Assembly (NCBI GenBank): GCA_012959605.1
Contig: DUCU01000006.1
Location: 1 to 48,858, forward strand
Source of the DNA: Dehalococcoidia bacterium
Lineage (GTDB): Bacteria; Chloroflexota; Dehalococcoidia; Lucifugimonadales; UBA3495
DNA: 48,858 nucleotides
Direction of reading: 5' to 3'
Both the position numbers and the translations under genes were made by a program. Below the pieces are notes generated by a model. That model worked only from the letters and a program-made list of their open reading frames with translations. It did no database searches and was not told the DNA's origin. Positions 1-6,833 of this stretch are shown here, in pieces (the first letter of the stretch is position 1; every line of letters begins with the position of its first letter).

Positions 1-1098
1 GGCCGGGGCCAGTTGAAAAACACTCAACACTCGGCCCCGTAGCTCAGGGGGCACGTTAAGCTGGATTAGTGTGTTAGCCAACGGGGTGAAAAACCCGAAA
101 CTAGTCGCTCCCACGAATAATAAGATTATCCAGGATGCCCAGAACCATGATGACCAGGCGAATAGGGTCAGGAACAAGGAAAGAAAAATCACCGATGCTA
201 AGAGCAGTCGCGCCTTGCTTTGAAAGTCACCCAGCGAGGCTAGTATTAGACTGCCGAACAGTGATCCCAATCCCGCTGCCAGCAGCAATAATCCGGTCCC
301 ACCCGCTCCAATCTCCAGAACTTCTTTGGTAAAGGCGGGCATAACGTTACGATATGACACAGCGAAGAAAGCAAAAGCCAATGTCATCCCTATCACGGTA
401 TATAAAATGGGAGTCGACCGAATGCATTGAAATCCTGCTCGGAGATCTTCCAGCACCGTAGCGTCCCCGGAACCGAATCGGGGCGGCAAAGCTCTAATCA
501 ATAACAAGAAGACGATTCCCGACAGATACAGCCCCGCATTGACTATAAGCGCCGGACCTATCCCCACCAACTCGATAATCCCCCCTGCAGCTGCCGGTCC
601 CAAGATTTGGCCCGACTGATTGACCATGCCGTGTAACGTGATGGCGTTCATAAGGTCATTCCGATCCACTAGATCCGCAACTATGGCCATGCGGGCCGGC
701 CCGTTCAGCGCTTGAAGTGTTCCCAATAGGGACGAAACGGCGTAAACGTGCCAGATCTCCAGAAAATCAGTTATTCTCAGAATCGCAAGAGCGAATATTA
801 AGGCTGACACACACAGCCGCGTGGATATCAACAGCTTAAGTCGGCTGGCGCGGTCGGCAATGATTCCGCCAACCATGGCGAAGGTCAGGTTAGGGAGGCC
901 GAACGCGAAGATCACCAATCCCAGCCGAGAGGAAGATCCGGTGATTTCCAACACCAGCCAACCCAGGATCAGAAACTGCATCCCCTGACCCATGGCCTGG
1001 GTGGCGCCGTTCAACCAAAACCAGCGAAAGTTGCTGTAACGAAGAGCGCTGAAGGCTTGGAACCGATGACTGGCCTTCGAGTTCTGTACATCCGCCAT
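1..1098 (-). CDS. MFS transporter, C-terminus cut off by the window edge
   Basis: Reading the minus strand from the ATG at 1098 gives 366 uninterrupted codons that run off the left edge. The protein is hydrophobic throughout with about ten membrane segments visible. It opens MADVQNSKASHRFQAF followed by RYSNFRWFW, the usual start of the EntS-like MFS_3 branch (efflux of siderophores, macrolides or drugs). A loop after helices 2-3 has the MFS signature-like GGIIADRASR, and PPELRGRVLSVF near the edge matches the conserved loop of the C-terminal half. Substrate is unknown. The gene diverges from the recombinase gene to its right, and the 270 bp between them shows no other gene. If the recombinase marks an ssrA-integrated island, this gene would lie inside it. 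Confidence 0.8.
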   Translation of the reverse strand, partial: MADVQNSKASHRFQAFSALRYSNFRWFWLNGATQAMGQGMQFLILGWLVLEITGSSSRLGLVIFAFGLPNLTFAMVGGIIADRASRLKLLISTRLCVSALIFALAILRITDFLEIWHVYAVSSLLGTLQALNGPARMAIVADLVDRNDLMNAITLHGMVNQSGQILGPAAAGGIIELVGIGPALIVNAGLYLSGIVFLLLIRALPPRFGSGDATVLEDLRAGFQCIRSTPILYTVIGMTLAFAFFAVSYRNVMPAFTKEVLEIGAGGTGLLLLAAGLGSLFGSLILASLGDFQSKARLLLASVIFLSLFLTLFAWSSWFWASWIILLFVGATSFGFFTPLANTLIQLNVPPELRGRVLSVFQLAPA

Positions 1099-1371
1099 AC
1101 CACTTAGCCTTTGTTTCTAATCGTAAAATAGCGTCACCGCTAGGTCTCGCCATTACTAATAATGAAGTGAACCAGATACTAAGATGGTGGTTCAATTTAT
1201 TATCTTATAAAGAAACCCAATAGTTAGAAAGAGAACAAGGGGCTACTTGGAATACGGGTGGCCCTTTAATTTTGCCCTTTTCCAGTCATTTGTTCAATTT
1301 CGGCCAAAAGAAAAAGCCCCTGAGTGTGGGGTCCAGAGTGTTGGCAACCACGCAGCATGGACCTTCCCTAG

Positions 1372-2082
1372 GTGAAGAATCTGATGGGACTGGAACATAC
1401 TCCAAGAGAACTTGCCGTACTCCACCTTTTAGTCGGACACGGCTGGCGGCAGCATGAGTTGTTGGAGATAAAGGCCAGAGACGTTCGTTCCATGGAACGG
1501 GGTTGGATCTGGTGCTACGGGAAAGAGCGGGAGGAGTTCGCACCGATCCTTCCCGAGACGGCTGCTCTCCTTCTGAGCCTCATAGACGACCTGGAAGATG
1601 ACGAGCAGGTGATCGGGAGTGTGCGAGGTAGGCACGAACGATTCGGCAGTGGAGGCCTGAGGGTCATGGTGAAACGGTTACTGGCCCAGGCCGGTCTGAC
1701 CGGCTTCACCGGCCACAATATGAGGGACACCTTCGCCACACTTGTGGAGCGTAAGGCCGGTGATCTCACGGTCTCCATGGCTTTGATCAGGGACAAGGTA
1801 CCGGGTGTGGCGTCCAGGTACGTTACGAGAGATCTACCGTCTCTCTTGGAGAATCACTCCCCGCTGCGGCAGATCGGGGGAGAGCACTCTCCTGGTCTGG
1901 CAGAACGGAGAGAGCCCGGGCCAGAAGACGAAAAAAGAGGCGCCCCGGGCTCAGTTGAGCCTGGAAACGCCTTTTTAAGTGCTTCTGGTGGAGACGGGGG
2001 AGAGTTGAACTCCCCGTCCAGAAGAGACCATAGGTCGGATATACTACAAGCTTATTCGGCGGTTTATTCCTCGCCCTATTAA
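1372..2082 (+). CDS. Tyrosine recombinase (phage integrase) catalytic domain, N-terminally truncated
   Basis: The frame opens with GTG at 1372, directly after an in-frame TAG; ATG at 1384 is an alternative. Residues 1-165 form a tyrosine recombinase catalytic domain: Arg I in GHGWRQHEL (R26), the beta-hairpin Lys in CYGKERE (K51), the HxxR box in TGHNMRDTF (H115, R118) and the nucleophile in ASRYVTRD (Y150). The His/Trp usually found between HxxR and Tyr is not obvious. No N-terminal core-binding domain is present, so this is about half the usual length. After residue 165 the frame runs through a hairpin terminator and into the antisense of ssrA, so the real end is probably near 1870 and the tail fortuitous. 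Position and orientation fit an integrase of an element inserted at the tmRNA 3' end. It may be a remnant. Confidence 0.6.
   Translation: MKNLMGLEHTPRELAVLHLLVGHGWRQHELLEIKARDVRSMERGWIWCYGKEREEFAPILPETAALLLSLIDDLEDDEQVIGSVRGRHERFGSGGLRVMVKRLLAQAGLTGFTGHNMRDTFATLVERKAGDLTVSMALIRDKVPGVASRYVTRDLPSLLENHSPLRQIGGEHSPGLAERREPGPEDEKRGAPGSVEPGNAFLSASGGDGGELNSPSRRDHRSDILQAYSAVYSSPY
1931..1977 (-). terminator. Bidirectional hairpin terminator downstream of ssrA
   Basis: A nested stem lies just past the tmRNA 3' end: outer arms AGGCG/CGCCT at 1938-1942 and 1968-1972, inner arms GGCTC/GAGCC around an AGTT loop. It is flanked by A6 at 1931-1936, which is a T run on the minus strand, and by T5 at 1972-1976 on the plus strand. 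It can therefore stop both ssrA and the convergent recombinase transcript. Confidence 0.7.
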
Positions 2083-2339
2083 GGCACTGCCGACACAGCC
2101 TTTTTAGGGACAGCCAGTTTTTCTTAAGCCGCCGTTACCGGCATCGGGCGGTCCGCATCCCAGATTTATGGCGCCTGACCTCCCCGACTCCGGGAATACC
2201 GGGGAGCAGACGAAGCCGCTTTAGGCGGCTAGAGCGAATTCACGTTCGCCAATTGTTTTTGCTACCGGATTTACGAGGGAGATAGCATCCTCGGCTTGCA
2301 ATCCGCTACGGAACGCCCCTGTCGAACCCGCGCGTCCCC
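1986..2339 (-). ncRNA. ssrA: tmRNA (transfer-messenger RNA)
   Basis: The minus strand starts GGGGACG at 2339 and ends CGTCTCC-A-CCA at 1986. These arms pair as a 7-bp acceptor stem with one G-U, and CCA is encoded. Just inside the 5' end is the tmRNA-typical GGTTCGACAGGGG. The 3' end carries a T arm and loop reading GGGGAGTTCAACTCTCCCC on the minus strand. Between them lies a tag frame ending in ALAA. The length of about 354 nt is normal for one-piece tmRNA. tmRNA with SmpB rescues stalled ribosomes and tags the nascent chain for proteolysis. The recombinase gene abuts its 3' end, a well-known integration target. Confidence 0.93.
2221..2262 (-). other. tmRNA proteolysis-tag reading frame
   Basis: Within the tmRNA the minus strand reads GCA AAA ACA ATT GGC GAA CGT GAA TTC GCT CTA GCC GCC TAA split into codons, giving the 13-residue tag AKTIGEREFALAA and a stop. 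The ALAA ending is the canonical degron recognised by ClpXP-type proteases, and the resume codon is Ala GCA. A short stem-loop (GCCGCC...GGCGGC-like) covers the stop region, as in other tmRNAs. Confidence 0.85.
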
Positions 2340-2350
2340 TTACTAGTGTT

Positions 2351-2380
2351 ATTGTCCCACAGCAGGCTTCAGAGGGTCAA
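2351..2380 (-). promoter_or_regulatory. Candidate sigma70-type promoter of ssrA
   Basis: On the minus strand TTGACC (plus 2375-2380) and GACAAT (plus 2351-2356) are separated by 18 nt, and the mature tmRNA 5' end lies 11 nt further down. The -35 matches the consensus at five of six positions and the -10 at four of six. A second TTGACA lies farther upstream. Found by eye only. Confidence 0.4.
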
Positions 2381-2453
2381 CGAATCAGTGTCAACTTGTC
2401 TTAAATCTCGCCGGATTATTGCCGGTTTAAAACGGTGACTCGCGCTTCTTGCC

Positions 2454-2885
2454 ATGCCGGATTCCGCATCGACCCATTCGATGCTCGGCAGAGACCGGGT
2501 GCACCCACTATTGGTCATCAGAGCGCCCAGCCTGACAATGTTCTTCACGCTGGTGCTGACTGGCAATTCTTCTGTGGTCATGGTGATACTGACGGGCGGT
2601 CTAGCCATGGCCTTGGTTGTGAGTCTTTAGCTGAACGCGTGGCGAAAAGACCAACCCGATATGGGCTTGGTCTTAGGCGCCATCATTGTTAGCGTCCTTG
2701 CCGCAGGTCTCAAGGCGTCCGGCGTCCACTTCACTATGGGCGGTTTAGCGTTTAACCCCAACTCCCTATATCACCTAGCTCAGATGCCAGCCCTCCTAAT
2801 GTTGCTGGTCGCCGTCCAGCGACAGGCCGACGGCACCGATAGGCCCCTTGTCTCCGCCACTGTCCGCATGGCAGTTTCAACCTGA
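2454..2885 (+). pseudogene. Decayed membrane-protein gene (DUF6962-like)
   Basis: One frame runs from ATG 2454 (MPDSASTHSMLGRD) through two hydrophobic segments to an in-frame TAG at 2628-2630. It then resumes in the same frame with LNAWRKDQPDMGLVLG and further hydrophobic helices to the stop at 2885. The C-terminal part, with a LKASGVHF segment and then NSLYHLAQMPALLMLL, resembles the end of small multi-helix DUF6962 membrane proteins, where a long-chain NxLYH pattern precedes the last helix. The N-terminus is short and the middle is interrupted. TAG is used as a normal stop elsewhere in the window, so recoding is unlikely. Family assignment is from memory and moderate. Confidence 0.45.
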
Positions 2886-3034
2886 TCTGAGCTATGATTG
2901 CTCAGGCAAATGGTCGTCGCACGATCCAACCCACCAGCAATCTGCTCTTCCCTTTTTGAACGTCTGTTGCGTTGGCAGTGTTAGTGCTTAGGCGACTCGG
3001 CTGCCCAAACCCGTGACCGAGCAGGAGCAATGAA

Positions 3035-3802
3035 TTGACTGACTGGAATCCCGCGCAATACCTACGCTACGGCAGCGAGCGACTCAGACCCGCCCTAGAC
3101 CTGATGTCTCGCATCCAGGTGGAGTCTCCGGAGACGGTGTATGACCTAGGGTGCGGCACCGGAACTATCACTGGTATCTTGAAAGAACGGTGGCCCGACG
3201 CCAAGGTGACCGGCGTAGATTCATCCGCCAGCATGCTAGAACTCACTCAAGACGTGGAGACCGGGGTGTACTGGCAGCACTCCGACCTTAATCACTGGCA
3301 ACCAGAGAACGCTGCAGATGTTGTTTACTCCAATGCCGCGTTGCACTGGCTGGATGGCCACGAACAGTTGTTCCCCCGATTGATGGAAGCGGTAAAACCC
3401 GGCGGGGTACTGGCAGTTCAGATGCCAGAGAATTTTGGAGCACCCAGTCACACATCCATCGCCGACACCGTCAGAGAGGGTGCTTGGGCCGAACGACTGG
3501 CACCGTTTCAGCGGGAGCATCCAGTAGCTGAACCTGCTTTTTACTACGACTTGGTCAGTCAAATGTCCAGTTCGGTAGATATGTGGGAGACAACCTACAT
3601 GCACATCCTGGAAGGCGAGGACCCAGTGGTTGAGTGGACTAAGGCAACGATGCTCCGTCCCTTATTCGACAACCTCAATGATGAGGAAGAGGCGGCGTTC
3701 CTGAAGTCTTACACGGAGAAGGTGGCTAAGGCCTACCCTCACAGCGCCGATGGCAAAACGGTCTTGCCCTTCAAGCGGTTATTCATAGTAGCAGTCAAAT
3801 AA
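3035..3802 (+). CDS. tam: Trans-aconitate 2-methyltransferase
   Basis: The 255-residue protein opens MTDWNPAQYLRYGSER, the hallmark start of Tam, followed by the SAM-binding motif DLGCGTG (37-43) and the motif II Asp in VTGVDSSASML. YSNAALHWLDGH and LFPRLMEAVKPGGVLAVQMP are also typical. It methylates trans-aconitate, a spontaneous isomerisation product of cis-aconitate that inhibits aconitase, using S-adenosylmethionine in the cytosol. The start is TTG at 3035, preceded by GGAG at 7 nt spacing. Length matches the family (about 250-260). It is monocistronic, closed by a strong terminator at 3833. Confidence 0.9.
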   Translation: MTDWNPAQYLRYGSERLRPALDLMSRIQVESPETVYDLGCGTGTITGILKERWPDAKVTGVDSSASMLELTQDVETGVYWQHSDLNHWQPENAADVVYSNAALHWLDGHEQLFPRLMEAVKPGGVLAVQMPENFGAPSHTSIADTVREGAWAERLAPFQREHPVAEPAFYYDLVSQMSSSVDMWETTYMHILEGEDPVVEWTKATMLRPLFDNLNDEEEAAFLKSYTEKVAKAYPHSADGKTVLPFKRLFIVAVK

Positions 3803-3832
3803 CCCGTCAGCAGTTCTAGTTTCGCCAAAACA

Positions 3833-3866
3833 AAAAGGCCTCCTTCTAAAGAAGGAGGCCTTTTAA
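3833..3866 (+). terminator. Rho-independent terminator after tam
   Basis: Perfect inverted repeat AAAAGGCCTCCTTC / GAAGGAGGCCTTTT around a TAAA loop, with the T run included in the 3' arm. It is symmetrical and could act on both strands. Confidence 0.85.
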
Positions 3867-4101
3867 AATTTTAGCATAATGAGTTTTTGTTGGGCAAAAA
3901 AATCGCCCCAACATCTGTTGTTGAAGCACTCCGTCTATCTCAGCACATAGAACACCAACTTGCCAAGTGTTTACGCCTAGATTCGCCTAATAGGTCTAAA
4001 TCCGAGCAGCTACAAAATCAGCCTGTGAGTTTTTCAACTGCTCATGTAGAATAACTGAGGCTCACTTCAGAACCTAAAATCTCCAACCGGAGGGTCCAAA
4101 C

Positions 4102-4593
4102 ATGCCAGACCTAACATCACTCGCCATGCCGGCGGCAACATTATTAAAAGAAAGCGGCCAGAGCATCGCCGTGGCCGACTCATCATGTGGTGGCCTAATC
4201 TCAGCCGCTTTAGTGTCCATTCCGGGCGCGTCAGACTATTACGTCGGCGGGAGCACCATCTACACCCGCGTAGCCCAGAAGGGACTATTGCTAGTTCCAG
4301 ACGAGACCATGGTTGGCATGCGTGCCAGCAGCGAACCGTACGCCCTACTCAACGCCAAGACCATCAAAGCCGCTTTGGGAACCGACTGGGGATTGGCCGA
4401 GACCGGCGCCAGCGGCCCCACCGGCAACCGCTACGGTGACTCTTCCGGGCACGCCTGTTTCGCCGTGACTGGGCCCGCGGAGAAAACCCTTACTGTCGAG
4501 ACCGGCGACACTGACCGGGAAAAGAACATGTGGGTCTTCGCCAAGGCAGCACTCGATCTGTTGATTGAATGCATCAACGAGTCCAAGAAATAA
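4102..4593 (+). CDS. CinA C-terminal domain protein (PncC-like, variant motif)
   Basis: This 163-residue single-domain protein matches the CinA C-terminal (nicotinamide-nucleotide amidohydrolase, PncC) fold: VSIPGASDYYVGGSTIY corresponds to the conserved SVPGSS..F.GG..SY block, and LAETGASGPTGNRYG (about 98-112) to the AVTGIAGPGG loop. Known PncC enzymes deamidate NMN in pyridine-nucleotide salvage. Here the active-site ESCTGG is DSSCGG (26-31), so the Ser position is kept but Glu is Asp and Thr is Cys; activity on NMN is therefore uncertain. A GGAGGG ribosome site precedes ATG 4102. It shares a transcript direction with the RidA-like gene 33 bp downstream. Confidence 0.75.
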   Translation: MPDLTSLAMPAATLLKESGQSIAVADSSCGGLISAALVSIPGASDYYVGGSTIYTRVAQKGLLLVPDETMVGMRASSEPYALLNAKTIKAALGTDWGLAETGASGPTGNRYGDSSGHACFAVTGPAEKTLTVETGDTDREKNMWVFAKAALDLLIECINESKK

Positions 4594-4626
4594 TCCAGCA
4601 CCAACCGAACTCAATCCGGAGAAACC

Positions 4627-5094
4627 ATGTCTGTAGTTGAATCCAAGCTCGTGGAATTGGGGTACACTCTTCCATCTCCTCCTGAGCCCATCGGAAATTA
4701 CCGAGCAGCAGCCCGCAGTGGCAAAGTCATGTGGATGTCGGGAGTGGGATCACGTCGGGCAGACGGTTCAACGATTAACGGCAAATTGGGCGCTGACTTG
4801 ACCGTGGAGCAAGGCTACGAGGCCGCTCGATCGTGCGCGTTGAACCTGCTGGCTCGGATGAAAGTGGAACTGGGGGACCTGGACCGTGTCACAGGGATAC
4901 TCAAGGTGGTTGGCATGGTCAACAGCTCCCCTGACTTTGAAGAGCAAGCGAAAGTGGTGGATGGAGCCTCAGACTTGTTCGTGGAACTCTTTGGCGAAGC
5001 CGGACAACACAGTAGGTCAGCTCCGGGGATGGCCGTGCTACCAAAGAACACAGCCGTAATCGTAGACTGCGTCATTGAGATCGCAGAGGGTTAA
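4627..5094 (+). CDS. RidA/YjgF family protein
   Basis: The 155-residue protein has the RidA (YjgF/UK114) pattern: VMWMSGVGSRRADGS, LTVEQGYEAARSCALNLL and the C-terminal block HSRSAPGMAVLP (128-139), whose Arg130 aligns with the conserved substrate-carboxylate-binding Arg. RidA proteins hydrolyse reactive enamine/imine intermediates; the long subgroup (about 150 residues with PEPIGNYRAA near the start) is seen in many catabolic clusters with less defined substrates. GGAGA precedes ATG 4627. It probably forms an operon with the CinA-like gene, ending at the terminator at 5194. Confidence 0.85.
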   Translation: MSVVESKLVELGYTLPSPPEPIGNYRAAARSGKVMWMSGVGSRRADGSTINGKLGADLTVEQGYEAARSCALNLLARMKVELGDLDRVTGILKVVGMVNSSPDFEEQAKVVDGASDLFVELFGEAGQHSRSAPGMAVLPKNTAVIVDCVIEIAEG

Positions 5095-5193
5095 TTCGCG
5101 CCTGAGCATCGGGTGAAAGTCGGCCAAAGATAACCGACGCTAAACCAGGGACTTAAGAATCTCTTGACGAAACTGAGGGCGGCCTAGAAAGCA

Positions 5194-5230
5194 CATGCCC
5201 CTAGCGGTTTTCCGCTAGGGGCATGTTTTT
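5194..5230 (+). terminator. Rho-independent terminator after the RidA-like gene
   Basis: Inverted repeat CATGCCCCTAGCGG / CCGCTAGGGGCATG with a short T-rich loop, followed by T5. It lies between the plus-strand RidA-like gene and the convergent zinc-ribbon gene. Confidence 0.85.
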
Positions 5231-5285
5231 ATCCACTTGTGGCTTGTTGAGTTAGAGAGTTGGTGAAACCCTCAGGATCAAAAGC

Positions 5286-5621
5286 TTAGTAACGTCCGCC
5301 GCCGCCGCCAGTTCCGCCACCCTGGCGGCTGAAGCAGTCACTGCAGTAGACGGGTCGGTCACCACGAGGTCGGAACGGTACTGTGGCTTCGTTGCCGCAC
5401 TCGGCGCAAATTACCGTGTGCATCTCGCGAGGTCCTCGGTCGAAACCGAATCCGCCGCCGCCGTCAGAAGGCCGGTTGGCTCGCCTTGACTGTCGGCAAG
5501 GGGGGCACCGCTTCGGCTCGTTCGTGTATCCCTTTTCGGCATGGTACGACTGGTCGTCCGCCGAGAAGATGAACGATTGTCCACACTCCACGCATGTTAC
5601 ATTTTTGTCCTGGTAGCTCAT
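5286..5621 (-). CDS. Zinc-ribbon protein with glycine-rich linker and tail
   Basis: The 111-residue protein has two zinc ribbons. The first uses C10, C13, C39 and C42 (TCVECGQ ... RCPPC), with QSYHAEKGYTNEPKRC typical of the zf-trcl type. The second uses C72, C75, C93 and C96 (ICAECGNEATVPFRP ... VYCSDCF), the CxxC-VPF-P-PVYCxxCF form common in Chloroflexota, including Dehalococcoides. A Gly/Ser/Asp linker joins them, and the tail is GGGTGGGGGRY. Nucleic-acid binding is likely by analogy and unproven. The best upstream promoter-like site is about 160 nt before the ATG, implying a long 5' leader. Confidence 0.8.
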   Translation of the reverse strand: MSYQDKNVTCVECGQSFIFSADDQSYHAEKGYTNEPKRCPPCRQSRRANRPSDGGGGFGFDRGPREMHTVICAECGNEATVPFRPRGDRPVYCSDCFSRQGGGTGGGGGRY

Positions 5622-5783
5622 AGATGACTTCCCTGTTCGTGTAGAGTTGGCAAAAGTCTGGTCATCGAGACGAAAAGACCCGGAATGTTAGATGAGGACC
5701 CCAAAGGACGTATTTGCCCGTGGATACCCGTAGACCGATCTATTATGCCTTTAGAAGAGCACAGAATACTGCCACCGCGAGCG

Positions 5784-5792
5784 AGTATAACA
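5784..5792 (-). promoter_or_regulatory. Candidate extended -10 promoter of the zinc-ribbon gene
   Basis: The minus strand reads TGT-TATACT here, an extended -10 element with TATACT matching TATAAT at five of six positions. No clear -35 is present. Transcription from here would leave a leader of about 155 nt before the ATG at 5621. A second, weaker CATAAT lies about 40 nt closer to the gene. Confidence 0.35.
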
Positions 5793-5862
5793 TATATTCG
5801 ATTGCACGGTAGGCACGAAATGTGGCTAGAGGATACCCAAGACCGGCTTATCTAGGCGTGGA

Positions 5863-6759
5863 TTACCCGGTGGCGCCAAATATCACCAGAATCACGCCCA
5901 CCACGCTCAGCATGGTCCCAGCCACTACCAAGAAGTCGATGGTCTCCATGCGTCTCAAGAAGGTGTGGGCCAAGATCAAGGTTATCACCGGTGTGCAAGC
6001 GTAAATCGGGCTGACCACAGTCACCGGCGCACGACTCAGCGCCTGAAACAACGACGCCACTGCTAAGCCCTGGAAGAGCCCGGCTAGGGCGCAGATCAGA
6101 AGGTAATTCCGAGGCAATGTCCGGATGCTTCTGATGACCTGCCGGTGGAGCAGCACGGTTAGGATGGCCCCGCCGACCGCCAGCGCTAGGCCTGATGTGA
6201 CCAGAGGGTCGGAGATAGTGGACACTACGTGCCGGCTAATCACGTCTCTGGTGGCAAAGGTTGCCGCACCGCCTAAGGCCAGTAGGTAACCCAGTCGTCT
6301 AATCTGTACAACCTGCCCCGCTGAGCTTGCTCCGCGCCTGGGCATCACCACCAAAAAGAGACCGGAGACGATGATTGGCGTTCCCAATATGATCAGCAGA
6401 TTAGGTCGTTCGTCAAGTAATATCACGCCCAGCGTGAAAGCGATCACCGGCTGGATTCCGGACATGGGAACCGCCCTCGAAGCTCCAACCATTGATATCC
6501 CGCTAACCAATAGCAGGCGGGCCATGGGGTACCCCATGATTCCCAACAAGACAATCCAACCGATGGACTCAAGAGACAGGGATTTGATGTCTTCCAAGTT
6601 CAGGATCAGGGCCAATCCGCCCACCAGCACCACGCCGCTCAGCACCGTCAGTAGGGCTGCCGTGGGGGCTGGCACCTTCTGAGTGCCCACCCTAACCAGG
6701 ACATTTCCGCTGGCGAACCCGCACGCTGCTAAGAAAGCAAAGGCGACAGCTACCGCCAA
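5863..6759 (-). CDS. EamA/DMT-family membrane transporter
   Basis: This 298-residue protein has about ten hydrophobic helices in two homologous halves, the drug/metabolite transporter (EamA) plan. The first half ends in IIVSGLFLVVMPRRG and the second in MLSVVGVILVIFGA, both typical of the last helix of each repeat, and LIILGTPIIVSG and APVTVVSPIYACTPV are recognisable EamA blocks. The start is TTG at 6759 with GGGAGGGG at 4-9 nt upstream. It is the last gene of an apparent minus-strand operon: isochorismatase-like hydrolase, GMC oxidoreductase (74 bp upstream), transporter. Export of a product of those enzymes is a guess; the sequence gives no substrate. Confidence 0.85.
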   Translation of the reverse strand: MAVAVAFAFLAACGFASGNVLVRVGTQKVPAPTAALLTVLSGVVLVGGLALILNLEDIKSLSLESIGWIVLLGIMGYPMARLLLVSGISMVGASRAVPMSGIQPVIAFTLGVILLDERPNLLIILGTPIIVSGLFLVVMPRRGASSAGQVVQIRRLGYLLALGGAATFATRDVISRHVVSTISDPLVTSGLALAVGGAILTVLLHRQVIRSIRTLPRNYLLICALAGLFQGLAVASLFQALSRAPVTVVSPIYACTPVITLILAHTFLRRMETIDFLVVAGTMLSVVGVILVIFGATG

Positions 6760-6833
6760 TGGCCCCTCCCAACCTTCCGGTTGTTACGCTTTTAACAGCC
6801 CGTTACACGAATCAATCACTGTCTGGTTTGAAC

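Noticed and set aside
30-60. tRNA-like start GCCCCGTAGCTCAGGGGG
   Set aside because: It lies inside the MFS coding sequence (antisense of PPELRGR), and no anticodon arm or acceptor 3' arm follows.
1272-1543. Overlapping small frames on both strands before the recombinase
   Set aside because: No ribosome sites, no family-like composition, and they overlap each other and the better recombinase frame.
2628-2630. Recoded TAG (pyrrolysine or Gln)
   Set aside because: Several intact genes in the window end at TAG, no readthrough element is visible, and other remnants show TAA and TGA lesions as well.
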